Positions 1-8,113 of a DNA stretch of 60,270 bases are shown here, piece after piece. This DNA comes from JALZBL01 sp040004775 (GTDB taxonomy: Bacteria > Actinomycetota > Actinomycetes > Mycobacteriales > Jatrophihabitantaceae). The notes under the pieces are model-generated. The model was not told where the DNA came from and ran no database searches. It saw only the letters and a list, made by a program, of their open reading frames with translations. The stretch covers positions 1 through 60,270 of the forward strand of contig JBDUAD010000005.1 in NCBI GenBank assembly GCA_040004775.1, read 5' to 3'. The position numbers were made by a program, and so were the translations under genes. Numbering within the stretch: the first letter of the stretch is position 1; each line of letters starts with the position of its first letter.

Positions 1-336
1 GTAGTAGCCGGCCATGGCCAGGGCGCCGGTGTCGGTTCGCTGGAACATCGCCCTCGTGAACATCGGCACGACGTCGCCGGGCTCCTTGTACTTGGCAGCT
101 GTCGGGACGCCGGCTGGGACCCAGCTCGCCGGATTGCCGGGTGGGATCTGGTCGACGGGGACTTTGGTCGCCGGGGGCGTCGGTGTGGGGGAACGCGACG
201 ACGGGCTGGACGCCGCGGACGTGGTCGTGGCGACAGACGTCGGCTTCGGGTCCGAGGAGCCGCTGGTGCAGCCGGTCAGCAGCAACGTCGCCGCCGAGAC
301 GGCAGCGAGAAGCCACCGGGCAGCGGGACCAAGCAT
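1..336 (-). CDS. Putative lipoprotein, 3' part cut by window edge
   Basis: The ATG at 336 opens a hydrophobic signal peptide (residues about 5-20) that ends in the lipobox LLTGC, so Cys23 would be lipidated after export. A Ser/Thr/Pro-rich linker follows to about residue 65, then a more ordered stretch containing GNPASWVPAG and YKEPGDVVPMF. Only 112 residues lie in the window and the C-terminus is missing. It is on the same strand as priA and lies 97 bases downstream of it. The segment after the linker is reminiscent of the small secreted actinobacterial DUF6318 lipoproteins, but with so little sequence this is only a suggestion. Lipoprotein status is well supported; function is unknown. Confidence 0.8.
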   Translation of the reverse strand, partial: MLGPAARWLLAAVSAATLLLTGCTSGSSDPKPTSVATTTSAASSPSSRSPTPTPPATKVPVDQIPPGNPASWVPAGVPTAAKYKEPGDVVPMFTRAMFQRTDTGALAMAGYY

Positions 337-433
337 CGCGACATTATGGCAAAGCGAGGCACCGGTTCCGGCGCCGCCAGTACGAGCCTGTGGACAGACG
401 GATCTCGGCCGATCTTCATCGAAAACGTCGTCC

Positions 434-2563
434 TCAGCCAAGCTCCGCGGGGTCGAGCACGATCCGCACCGGGTCCGGTGATTTGCGCGCCGAGCGGATG
501 GCGGCGGCCGCGTGCAGGGACCGAGCCAGCTGGTTGCCTTCCGCCCGCGGCACGCGGATCAACAGCTGCTGAAGCTCGGCGCCGGTCTGCGTCGGGCCGA
601 TCGTCGTGGCCGAATCCGGCAGCGCGGTGACAGCGACGAACTCGGCCAGGGCAGCGGTGGTTCCGCGTAGCGCGGCCATCCGGCTGACCGGCGGGAAGTC
701 CAGCTCGGCTCGGTCGGACAGCTCGCGCGCCGCGCGCCCGGCCGGGTCCCAGCGGACCAAAGCCTGAACCTCCGGATTACCGGCGTCGGCCATCACCACA
801 ACCGGACCTCCTGGCGTCACCAAGCCCGCGGCGTTCATCCAGCGCCGCAGCGTCTCCTCCCCCGCCCGTAGGTCCGGCCGGCCGAGCAGTGCCCACCCGT
901 CCAACAGGATCGCGGCTCCGTACCCGCCCTCGACCACCGGCTCGGCGCCCGGAGTGGCGACCACGAGCTCCGCCCGGCCCGCCAGCATGTCGAGCACGGC
1001 GTCACCACCCGAGGCCCGCACGGTGCTTCCAGGAAACGCCCGGCCGAGCTCCTCGGCCGTTCGCGATGCTCCGACCACCACGGCCCGCAGCCGACGCTCA
1101 CCACAGACGGGGCAGCTCCAGTCGGCGGCCGGACGCCCGCACCACCGGCACGAGGCGACCGTCCCGGCACCCGCCGCGGCCAGCGGTCCGGCACACACCC
1201 CGCACCGGGCCGGAGTGCGGTCGCGCGCGCAGGCCAGTGAAGGCGCATACCCCGCTCTGGGCACCTGGACCAGGACCGGGCGCCCCGCGGCCAGGGCGGT
1301 GCGCGCGGTGCGCAGCGCCAGGCTCGGCAGCCTGGCGGCCACGGCCGCCGGGTCGCGCTCCAGCTCGACGTCCTCGCCGGCAACGACCACCCGCGGCGAC
1401 GCCGCCCTGAGGTGGACTCGGTCCGCGACGATCTCGTGCGCCCACCCCGCGGCCAGTAACTGCTGGGCCTCGGCGGTGCGGGCGAAACCACCGACCAGCA
1501 GCGCCGCCGATTCCTGCGTCGAGCGCAGCACCAGCACGTCGCGGACATTCGGGTACGGCGCCCGCGGCTCGATGTGTAGGTCGTCGCCGTCGTCCCACAC
1601 CGCGACCAGCCCGAGATCGGCCACCGGCGCGAACGCGGCCGCACGGGTGCCGATCACGCCGCGGACGTCGCCCCGGCGCACTGCCAGCCACCGGCGATAG
1701 CGCTCGGCCGGGCCGAGGTCGGCCGACAGGGCGACCACACCGTCAGGACCGAGGGCGTTCCGCGCGGCAACCTCCAACCGCTGCAGGTCCCGCGCGTCCG
1801 GAACGACGACCAGGGCCCCTCGCCCCACCGCGAGCGCCGCCTGCATCACCTCCACCAGCCGGACCGGCCAATCCTCGCCGGGCAACGCCGACCACACCGC
1901 GCGGGCGGCGCGCCCGTTCCCGAGGGCGGTCAGATACGACGCACCAGCGGCATAGCGGGACCATCCGGCCGGACTCGAGGCGTCCGTCCGAGCGGCCAGC
2001 CGACCGGGTCGAGCTTCGGCGCGCGCATGGCGAGCCGGCACGCCGAGGCGGACGACGTCAACGAAGCTGCCGGCCCATCGGTCGGCGACGGCTCGGAACA
2101 AGGCGGTGGTGGCCGGCGTGAGAACAGGTTCCTCACCGACCGCCCGTTCAATCCGCGCCAGCTGTCCGGCATGGTCCGTGGCCGCCGCCCGTTCCAGCAC
2201 GTATCCGTCGACCAGTCGCCCGGCGAAACGCACGCGCACTCGGCTGCCGGGGCCGACCGCGTCACTCAGCGCGGCTGGAACGAGGTAGTCGAACGGTCGG
2301 TCGAGGTGGGCCAATGGCACGTCCACCATCAGGCGGGCGACGGGATCGACGGCGGCCGGCTCGATCGGCGGAGGTCCGGCCGGCCGGCCTGCGTTCTCAA
2401 CCGCGCGCCGAACTGCGCCGGCCCCAGCCCCAGACCAGGCTTCACCGCCCGATCTCGCCGCGTCCGTGGGCACAGCGTCAGCCGCCGGTGCCGAAGTTGT
2501 CGCCGGCGGGGTCACGAACGCATTGGTACCAGGCTGCAGCGACCGTGTCCGGCGGTCACCCAC
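434..2563 (-). CDS. priA: Primosomal protein N' (PriA, actinobacterial type)
   Basis: Replication-restart protein that recognises stalled forks and loads the primosome. The start used is GTG 2563 (709 residues). The first ~75 residues are Ala/Pro/Thr-rich, so the true start could be further in. The conserved N-terminal DNA-binding signature VDVPLAHLDRPFDY is at about residues 80-93. The zinc-binding cysteines are visible as CGVC, CRWC and CPVC in the second half. No GxGKS/T Walker A motif can be seen. That is usual for actinobacterial PriA, which is often described as lacking helicase activity, so it is not a sign of decay. The gene lies 87 bases downstream of metK, as in many actinobacteria, and is probably co-transcribed with it. 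Confidence 0.93.
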   Translation of the reverse strand: MGDRRTRSLQPGTNAFVTPPATTSAPAADAVPTDAARSGGEAWSGAGAGAVRRAVENAGRPAGPPPIEPAAVDPVARLMVDVPLAHLDRPFDYLVPAALSDAVGPGSRVRVRFAGRLVDGYVLERAAATDHAGQLARIERAVGEEPVLTPATTALFRAVADRWAGSFVDVVRLGVPARHARAEARPGRLAARTDASSPAGWSRYAAGASYLTALGNGRAARAVWSALPGEDWPVRLVEVMQAALAVGRGALVVVPDARDLQRLEVAARNALGPDGVVALSADLGPAERYRRWLAVRRGDVRGVIGTRAAAFAPVADLGLVAVWDDGDDLHIEPRAPYPNVRDVLVLRSTQESAALLVGGFARTAEAQQLLAAGWAHEIVADRVHLRAASPRVVVAGEDVELERDPAAVAARLPSLALRTARTALAAGRPVLVQVPRAGYAPSLACARDRTPARCGVCAGPLAAAGAGTVASCRWCGRPAADWSCPVCGERRLRAVVVGASRTAEELGRAFPGSTVRASGGDAVLDMLAGRAELVVATPGAEPVVEGGYGAAILLDGWALLGRPDLRAGEETLRRWMNAAGLVTPGGPVVVMADAGNPEVQALVRWDPAGRAARELSDRAELDFPPVSRMAALRGTTAALAEFVAVTALPDSATTIGPTQTGAELQQLLIRVPRAEGNQLARSLHAAAAIRSARKSPDPVRIVLDPAELG

Positions 2564-2650
2564 AGGCAGCGCCAGCTGCGCGGCCGTTGCCGCGGGAGCC
2601 GATCCGCACGACCTCCGGTGTCCGGCATTGCCGCGGAGCGTCGGACCGGC

Positions 2651-3844
2651 TTAGCCGTTGACCAGCTTGGCCAATTGCTCGGCCCGGTCGGTGCGCTCCC
2701 AGGTGAAGTCGGCGTTCTCGCGGCCGAAGTGGCCGTAGGCCGCGGTGGCCCGGTAGATCGGCCGCTTGAGGTCGAGATCGCGGATAATCGCCGCCGGGCG
2801 GAGGTCGAACGTCTGGGTGATCGCGTCGACGATCTTGTCCACGGGAGCGGTCTCGGTGCCGAACGTCTCGACGAACAGCCCGACCGGTTCGGCCTTGCCG
2901 ATCGCGTACGCAACCTGCACCTCGCAGCGAGTGGCCAGCTTGGCCGCGACCACGTTCTTGGCCACCCAGCGCATGGCGTAGGCCGCCGAGCGGTCCACCT
3001 TGGACGGGTCCTTGCCGGAGAAGGCGCCACCGCCGTGCCGGGCCATACCGCCGTAGGTGTCGACGATGATCTTGCGGCCGGTCAGTCCGGCATCGCCCAT
3101 CGGGCCGCCGATCACAAAGCGCCCAGTCGGGTTGACCAGCAGCCGGTAGCCCTCGGTGTCGATGTCGACGAGGTCCAGCACCGGCCGGACAACGTGCTCC
3201 TCGATGTCGGGCTTCAGCAGCGTGTCGAGGTCGATGTCGTCCGCGTGCTGGGAGGACACGACGACGGTGTCGAGCCGGGTGGGGCGCCCGTCGACGTACT
3301 CGATGGTGACCTGCGTCTTGCCGTCGGGACGCAGATAGGGCACGGTGCCGTTCTTGCGGACCTCGGTCAGCTTTTCGGCCAGACGGTGGGCCAGCCAGAT
3401 CGGCAACGGCATCAGCTCGGGCGTCTCATCGCTGGCGTAGCCGAACATAAGGCCCTGGTCGCCGGCGCCCTGCGCGGCGATGCGGTCCTCGCTGTGCTCC
3501 ACGCGCGCTTCATAGGCGGTGTCCACGCCCTGGGCGATGTCCGGCGACTGCGAGCCGATCGAGATGGATACGCCGCAGGACTCGCCGTCGAAGCCTTTGC
3601 GCGAGGAGTCGTAGCCGATGCCGAGAATGACGTCGCGCACCAGCTGCGGAATGTCGGCGTAGGCCGATGTCGTCACCTCACCGGCCACGTGCACCTGGCC
3701 GGTGGTGATGAGCGTCTCCACCGCCACCCGGCTGGCCGGGTCCTCAGCCAGCAGGGCGTCGAGGATGGAGTCGCTGATCTGGTCGGCGATCTTGTCCGGG
3801 TGGCCTTCGGTCACGGACTCGGACGTGAAGAGGCGACGGCTCAC
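2651..3844 (-). CDS. metK: S-adenosylmethionine synthase
   Basis: Makes S-adenosylmethionine from methionine and ATP in the cytoplasm. The start chosen is GTG 3844: the protein then begins VSRRLFTSESVTEGHPDK, the family's usual N-terminus, and GGAG lies six bases upstream. The result is 397 residues, normal for the family. Conserved motifs include EGHPDK near the start and the glycine-rich loop GGGAFSGKDPSKVDRSAAY. An in-frame TTG at 3907 would add 21 unconserved residues and is rejected. The gene is separated from coaBC by 109 bases that contain a possible -10 box and two direct repeats, so it may have its own promoter. Confidence 0.97.
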   Translation of the reverse strand: MSRRLFTSESVTEGHPDKIADQISDSILDALLAEDPASRVAVETLITTGQVHVAGEVTTSAYADIPQLVRDVILGIGYDSSRKGFDGESCGVSISIGSQSPDIAQGVDTAYEARVEHSEDRIAAQGAGDQGLMFGYASDETPELMPLPIWLAHRLAEKLTEVRKNGTVPYLRPDGKTQVTIEYVDGRPTRLDTVVVSSQHADDIDLDTLLKPDIEEHVVRPVLDLVDIDTEGYRLLVNPTGRFVIGGPMGDAGLTGRKIIVDTYGGMARHGGGAFSGKDPSKVDRSAAYAMRWVAKNVVAAKLATRCEVQVAYAIGKAEPVGLFVETFGTETAPVDKIVDAITQTFDLRPAAIIRDLDLKRPIYRATAAYGHFGRENADFTWERTDRAEQLAKLVNG

Positions 3845-3918
3845 GATGCTCCTACGAAATGGCGGCGGCGCGGCCAGCGAGGCCGGCGGCGAAGGCAGGC
3901 GGATCAAAGCGGGTGAGG

Positions 3919-3944
3919 CAGATCAGGCAGCTCAGCCAGATCAG
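3919..3944. repeat. Direct repeat CAGATCAG x2 upstream of metK
   Basis: Two identical 8-mers, CAGATCAG, at 3919-3926 and 3937-3944, spaced 18 bases start to start (close to two helical turns). They lie between the candidate metK -10 box and the metK start. Such spacing would suit a dimeric DNA-binding protein, but short repeats can arise by chance and no known operator matches. Confidence 0.35.
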
Positions 3945-3950
3945 CCCGTG

Positions 3951-3956
3951 AGTCTA
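3951..3956 (-). promoter_or_regulatory. Candidate -10 box TAGACT for metK
   Basis: TAGACT on the minus strand fits the actinobacterial TANNNT -10 pattern. Its TAG is also the stop codon of coaBC. A transcript starting near 3943 would have a leader of about 100 bases before metK GTG 3844. No clear -35 hexamer is visible 16-18 bases upstream. Confidence 0.4.
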
Positions 3957-5186
3957 GCCAGGGTCGGACCGGTCCCCGACCAGTTCGGCCGCGACCGCGT
4001 CGCACAGGGCGGCGGCCAGGACTGCCTTCGGAGCCAGCGGGACGTCTACTTGGCGCCCGTCCCGGTGCAGGATCACCGCGGCGTTGTCGGGGCGGCCGAA
4101 GCCTTGGTCCGCGCCGACCGCGTTCACCACGAGTAGGTCGCAGCCCTTGGCCGCCAGCTTGCGCCGACCGTGGTGCAGGACGTCACCGTCGTCGTCACCG
4201 GTCTCGGCCGCGAAGCCGACGAGCAGCGGCCGCGTGGATCCGCGGCGGGCGGCGACCAGACCGGCGAGGATGTCCGGATTGCGGACTAGCTCGATCGGCT
4301 CCGGGGCGCCGTCGCCCTTCTTGATCTTGTGTGCGGCGACGCCGGCCGGGCGGAAATCAGCCACCGCGGCGGCCATCACCACCACGTCCGCCTCGGCGGC
4401 CAGCTTGGTCACGGCCTCGCCCAGTTCGGCCGCCGTCCCCACCGGCTGCACGACCGCGCCGCAGGGATCGGGCAGCTCGGTGAGGGCCGCGACCACCGTG
4501 ACCTGCGCCCCCCGGACGGCGGCCACCGCGGCCACCGCGTAGCCCTGCCGGCCCGAGGACCGGTTGCCGAGGAAGCGCACGGGGTCCAGGGACTCGCGGG
4601 TGCCGCCGGCCGAGACCACCAGGCGCACCCCGGCCAGGTCGCGCGGCAGGGCGCCCGGACGCCGCAGCAGCAGTTCAGCCAGCTGGGCGATCTCGGCCGG
4701 CTCCGGCAGCCGTCCCCGGCCGGTGTCCGCGCCGGTCAGCCGCCCGATGGCCGGATCCAGCACGGTGGCTCCGCGGGCCCGCAGCCGTGCCACGTTCTCG
4801 ACGACGGCCGGGTGTTCCCACATCTCGGTGTGCATGGCCGGCGCGTAGAGCACCGGGCAGCGGGCGGTGAGCAGGGTCGACGTCAGCAGGTCGTCGGCCA
4901 GGCCGTTGGCCGCACGCCCGAGCAGGTCCGCGGTGGCCGGGGCCACGACGACGAGGTCCGCGGCGCGCCCGAGTTGGACGTGCGGCACGTCCTCGGCCTC
5001 GGTCCAGACGTCGGCCGCCACGCGATGGTGCGACAGGGCCGCCCAGGTCAGCTCGCCGACGAAGCGCAGCGCAGCGTGAGTGGGAACGACGGTGACGTCA
5101 TGGCCGGCCTCGGTCAGCAGGCGGAGCAGCGACACGGCCTTGTAGGCGGCGATGCCACCGCCCACGCCGAGCACGATCCGAGCCAT
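3954..5186 (-). CDS. coaBC: Bifunctional phosphopantothenoylcysteine decarboxylase / phosphopantothenate-cysteine ligase
   Basis: Carries out two successive steps of coenzyme A synthesis: ligation of cysteine to 4'-phosphopantothenate, then decarboxylation to 4'-phosphopantetheine. It has 410 residues from ATG 5186. The N-terminal flavin-dependent decarboxylase domain shows GVGGGIAAYKA, VVAPATADLLGRAANG and PAMHTEMW, the last being the actinobacterial form of the PxMNxxMW substrate motif. The C-terminal ligase domain shows SAGGTRESLDPVRFLGNRSSG, AAAVADFRP and KIKK. It follows rpoZ by 41 bases on the same strand, in the common actinobacterial order gmk-rpoZ-coaBC-metK. Confidence 0.96.
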   Translation of the reverse strand: MARIVLGVGGGIAAYKAVSLLRLLTEAGHDVTVVPTHAALRFVGELTWAALSHHRVAADVWTEAEDVPHVQLGRAADLVVVAPATADLLGRAANGLADDLLTSTLLTARCPVLYAPAMHTEMWEHPAVVENVARLRARGATVLDPAIGRLTGADTGRGRLPEPAEIAQLAELLLRRPGALPRDLAGVRLVVSAGGTRESLDPVRFLGNRSSGRQGYAVAAVAAVRGAQVTVVAALTELPDPCGAVVQPVGTAAELGEAVTKLAAEADVVVMAAAVADFRPAGVAAHKIKKGDGAPEPIELVRNPDILAGLVAARRGSTRPLLVGFAAETGDDDGDVLHHGRRKLAAKGCDLLVVNAVGADQGFGRPDNAAVILHRDGRQVDVPLAPKAVLAAALCDAVAAELVGDRSDPG

Positions 5187-5227
5187 CGCCAGGCGCCTTC
5201 CGCCAGCGCCGCCGGCCGGAGCCGGAC

Positions 5228-5644
5228 CTACTGCCGGTCGGTGGAGGGAACCGGGTCCTCGGCGCGCGGATCGTCCGAGGCGAGACCGTCGGCGACGGCC
5301 GCGGTTTCTTCGTCGGAGGGCACGGGCGAGGACGGGTCACTCGGGGTGAACTCGACGAGATCGCTGTTGATCTCGCGCAGCGCGATGGACAGCGGCTTCT
5401 CCTGCGGCGCGGTCTCGACCAGCGGGCCGACGTACTCGAGCAGGCCCTCACCGAGCTGGCTGTAGTAGGCGTTGATCTGCCGCGCCCGCTTGGCCGCGAC
5501 GATCACCAGGGCGTACTTCGACTGGGTGCGCTCGAGGAGCTCGTCGATGGGCGGGTTGATGATGCCCTCGGCGGGCAGGTGACTTCCGGAGCTGACGGAC
5601 AACAGACGACCTTCTCTAGGGACGCGCTTGTCGGGATTGCGCAT
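5228..5644 (-). CDS. rpoZ: DNA-directed RNA polymerase omega subunit
   Basis: Small subunit that stabilises beta' in RNA polymerase. The core shows NPPIDELLERTQSKYALV, AAKRARQINAYYSQLGEG and the actinobacterial tail motif EKPLSIALREI, followed by about 35 acidic, Ser/Pro-rich residues. Two starts are plausible. ATG 5644 directly abuts the gmk stop (TAGATG) and gives 138 residues. TTG 5602 has GAAGG seven bases upstream and gives 124 residues, beginning close to where relatives begin. The first is listed because it is contiguous with gmk, but the second fits the family length at least as well. Confidence 0.94.
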   Translation of the reverse strand: MRNPDKRVPREGRLLSVSSGSHLPAEGIINPPIDELLERTQSKYALVIVAAKRARQINAYYSQLGEGLLEYVGPLVETAPQEKPLSIALREINSDLVEFTPSDPSSPVPSDEETAAVADGLASDDPRAEDPVPSTDRQ

Positions 5645-6226
5645 CTAGGGGTGCGCAGTCGTCCCCGGAACGGGGCAAACCGCAGCGATCAATCCTACCA
5701 ATTCCGCCGCCGCGCGCTCGACGTCGTCGTTCACGACGACCGCGTCGAACTCCGACACCGCCTCCATTTCCACCCGGGCGCGCTCCAGGCGGGCCGCCAC
5801 CCGCTCCGGCGACTCCGTGGCCCGGCCTCGCAACCGGTGCTGCAGCTCCTCCCATGACGGAGGGGCCAGGAACACGAACTGCGCCTGCGGATCGGCGGCC
5901 CGCACCTGGCGCGCCCCCTGCAGTTCGATCTCCAGCAGGGTCGGCGCCCCGGCCGCCCGGTGTAGCTCGAGCGGGGTGCGGGGCGTTCCGTAGCCGTTTC
6001 CGTCGAATTGGGCGTACTCCAACAACTCCCCGGCCCCCGCCACTCGGTCGAACTCGTCGCGGTCGATGAAGTGGTAGTGCACGCCGTCGACCTCACCGGG
6101 ACGAGGCCGGCGGGTGGTGACCGACACGGACACCCAGACGTCGGGATGGCGGCGCCGGACCGCCTCGACCACGGTGCCCTTGCCAACACCCGATGGCCCG
6201 GAGAGCACAGTGAGGCGCGCGGTCAT
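5645..6226 (-). CDS. gmk: Guanylate kinase
   Basis: Phosphorylates GMP/dGMP to GDP/dGDP using ATP. It has 193 residues from ATG 6226. The P-loop GPSGVGKGT is at residues 10-18, followed by TTRRPRPGEVDGVHYHF (GMP-binding Arg/Tyr region) and the lid arginines near RLERAR. The reading frame is open for another 270 codons upstream, but that part has no kinase similarity and lies antisense to the aldo/keto reductase, so it is not counted. rpoZ follows without a gap. In many actinobacteria the integration host factor mihF lies immediately upstream; here it does not. Confidence 0.96.
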   Translation of the reverse strand: MTARLTVLSGPSGVGKGTVVEAVRRRHPDVWVSVSVTTRRPRPGEVDGVHYHFIDRDEFDRVAGAGELLEYAQFDGNGYGTPRTPLELHRAAGAPTLLEIELQGARQVRAADPQAQFVFLAPPSWEELQHRLRGRATESPERVAARLERARVEMEAVSEFDAVVVNDDVERAAAELVGLIAAVCPVPGTTAHP

Positions 6227-6288
6227 GCCCGCCGGCCGGTGGCCGAGGGCCGCGGATCGCCGGAACGCGCATCGTTCGGCATCGGGGC

Positions 6289-6310
6289 AATGTAACGCCC
6301 GTCGTAAGGT
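6289..6310. promoter_or_regulatory. Divergent promoter region of gmk and the aldo/keto reductase
   Basis: On the plus strand TAAGGT (6305-6310) lies six bases before ATG 6317, the arrangement expected for a leaderless transcript. On the minus strand TACATT (6294-6289) is a TANNNT box about 63 bases before gmk ATG 6226. The two boxes are only ten bases apart, so the polymerases would compete. No convincing -35 hexamers are visible. Confidence 0.45.
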
Positions 6311-6316
6311 CGGCGG

Positions 6317-7267
6317 ATGGCTGACATGACCTACCGGCGGCTGGGCACCTCGGGACTGGCCGTCTCGGTAGTGGGACTCGGCACCAACAACTTCGGCCTG
6401 CGCCTGGACTCCGATGGCTGCCGGGAGGTCCTCGACGCGGCGCTCGAGGTCGGCATCACCCTGATCGACACCGCCGACTCCTACGGCGAGTCCGAGACGC
6501 GTATCGGTCAGCTGCTGCAGGGGCGTCGCGACGACGTCGTTATCGCCACCAAGTTCGGCAGCGACGTGCGCCGCAACGGTCTCGACAACGGGGAGGACTG
6601 GGGCGCGCGCGGGTCCCGGCGCTACGTGCGACGAGCGGTGGAGGCGTCGTTGCGCCGCTTGCGCACCGACTGGATCGACCTGTACCAGATGCACCGTCCC
6701 GATCCCGAGACGCCGGTCGAGGAGACCCTCGCGGTGCTGGACGACCTCGTGCACGAGGGCAAGGTCCGCTACCTCGGCTCGTCGAACTTCTCCGGGTTCC
6801 AGGTGGCGCATGCGGAGTGGACGTCGCGCACACGGGGCCTCGAGCGGTTCGTCAGCGCGCAGAACAACTACAACCTGCTCGAGACCGACGCCGAGGACGA
6901 CCTCGTCCCGGCGCTGGAGGCATACGGCATCGGCCTGTTGCCCTACTTCCCGCTGGCCAGCGGGCTGCTGACCGGCAAGTACCGCCGCGGCGCGGAGCCG
7001 CCGGCCGGGTCCCGGATCGCGGCGTGGGGCCTGCACTCGCGGCTCACCGGGGGGACGTTCGACCGAGTGGAGGCACTGGAGTCCTTCGCCGTCGCGCGCG
7101 GGATCAGCCTGCTCGACGTCGCGATCGGTGGACTGGCCGCCCGCCCCACCGTGGCCAGTGTGATCGCCGGGGCGACCTCGGCCGAGCAGGTGCGGGCCAA
7201 CGTCGCCGCCGGTCAGTGGCTGCCCGACGCCGCCGAGGTAGCCGCGCTGAAGGAAGTCACCGGCTGA
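6317..7267 (+). CDS. Aldo/keto reductase
   Basis: NADPH-dependent reductase of carbonyl compounds (TIM barrel); the substrate cannot be predicted. It has 316 residues from ATG 6317. The complete catalytic tetrad is visible: Asp51 and Tyr56 in LIDTADSYGES, Lys79 in IATKFG and His126 in LYQMHRPD. The end SVIAGATSAEQVRANV is the usual cofactor-phosphate segment. It is on the plus strand between minus-strand gmk and pyrF, exactly where mihF stands in many relatives, and it is convergent with pyrF (21 bases between stops). The TAAGGT box just before the ATG suggests a leaderless mRNA. Base composition is like that of its neighbours, so recent transfer is not obvious. Confidence 0.93.
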   Translation: MADMTYRRLGTSGLAVSVVGLGTNNFGLRLDSDGCREVLDAALEVGITLIDTADSYGESETRIGQLLQGRRDDVVIATKFGSDVRRNGLDNGEDWGARGSRRYVRRAVEASLRRLRTDWIDLYQMHRPDPETPVEETLAVLDDLVHEGKVRYLGSSNFSGFQVAHAEWTSRTRGLERFVSAQNNYNLLETDAEDDLVPALEAYGIGLLPYFPLASGLLTGKYRRGAEPPAGSRIAAWGLHSRLTGGTFDRVEALESFAVARGISLLDVAIGGLAARPTVASVIAGATSAEQVRANVAAGQWLPDAAEVAALKEVTG

Positions 7268-7288
7268 CGGTCGCCGGATGGGCCCGGG

Positions 7289-8113
7289 TCACGAGCGCAG
7301 GAACGCGAAGTCGGCCGCGCGCTGTTCGACCGCGGCCCGTAGCGACGCGGCGTGCGGTCCGGCCCGCAGCACTTCGCGCGACATGCTGGGCAACACCGAC
7401 CGCAGCACCGGGCCGAACAGCCGTTGGACGTCGGCGACCGAGCCGCCCTGGGTCCCGATCCCGGGCACCAGGATGGGCCCGTTGAGCCGGTCGAGGTCCA
7501 CGGGTTGGTCCACCGTGGCGCCGACGACCACGCCCACCGAACCGGTCGGCGTGGCCCCGTCGTTGCGCGCGGCCAGTGCGTCGATCACGGTCTGGGCGAC
7601 GCTGGGACCGTCGGCCGTGCGCGCGTGCTGGACCTGCGCACCTTCGGGGTTGGACGTGAGGGCGAGCACGAACACTCCGGCGTCGTGGGCGGCGGCGGCG
7701 ATGAACGCCGGCTCCAGTGCCCCCACCCCCAGATACGGGCTCACGGTCATGGCGTCGGCGGCCAGCGGCGAGGACGGGTCGAGATAGGCCGCGGCGTAGG
7801 CCGCCATGGTGGAGCCGATGTCGCCGCGCTTGACGTCGAGCAGGACCAGTGCCCCGGCCGAACGGCAGTCGGCGACCGTGCGCTCCAGCGCGGCCACGCC
7901 GCGTGCGCCGAACCGTTCGAAGAACGCCGACTGCGGTTTCACCACAGCAGCGACACCGGCGAAGCCGGACACGCAGGCCGCGCTGAACCGCTCGAGCCCG
8001 TCGACGTCCTCATCGAAGCCCCACGCCCGGAGCAGCTGCGGGTGCGGGTCGATGCCGACACACAGCGCACCGCGGGCGTCGAGGGCGGCGTCGAGGCGGG
8101 CGCCGAAGCTCAC
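7289..8113 (-). CDS. pyrF: Orotidine-5'-phosphate decarboxylase
   Basis: Last step of UMP synthesis, converting OMP to UMP and CO2. It has 274 residues from GTG 8113, whose GTGA overlaps the pyrD stop. The group-2 (mycobacterial-type) active site LLDVKRGDIGSTMAAYA is present, with SPYLG and the phosphate-binding end VPGIGTQGGS. It is the last gene of the pyr operon here and is convergent with the aldo/keto reductase. Confidence 0.96.
   Translation of the reverse strand: MSFGARLDAALDARGALCVGIDPHPQLLRAWGFDEDVDGLERFSAACVSGFAGVAAVVKPQSAFFERFGARGVAALERTVADCRSAGALVLLDVKRGDIGSTMAAYAAAYLDPSSPLAADAMTVSPYLGVGALEPAFIAAAAHDAGVFVLALTSNPEGAQVQHARTADGPSVAQTVIDALAARNDGATPTGSVGVVVGATVDQPVDLDRLNGPILVPGIGTQGGSVADVQRLFGPVLRSVLPSMSREVLRAGPHAASLRAAVEQRAADFAFLRS

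Noticed and set aside
434..2563. PriA as a pseudogene because it lacks Walker A
   Set aside because: Actinobacterial PriA commonly lacks intact helicase motifs; the frame is open and the zinc cysteines are kept.
2027..3916. Plus-strand 629-codon open frame opposite metK and priA
   Set aside because: Antisense shadow with no recognisable domain or ribosome-binding site.
3845..3953. SAM riboswitch before metK
   Set aside because: No conserved SAM-I, SAM-II or SAM-IV core could be recognised in the 109-base gap; only short direct repeats are seen.
4800..4840. CoaBC defective because PxMNxxMW reads PAMHTEMW
   Set aside because: The His form is, as far as I recall, normal in actinobacterial CoaBC; the other motifs are intact.
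6227..7036. N-terminal extension of Gmk by 270 residues
   Set aside because: The open frame is antisense to the aldo/keto reductase and has no kinase similarity; open antisense frames are common in DNA of this GC content.
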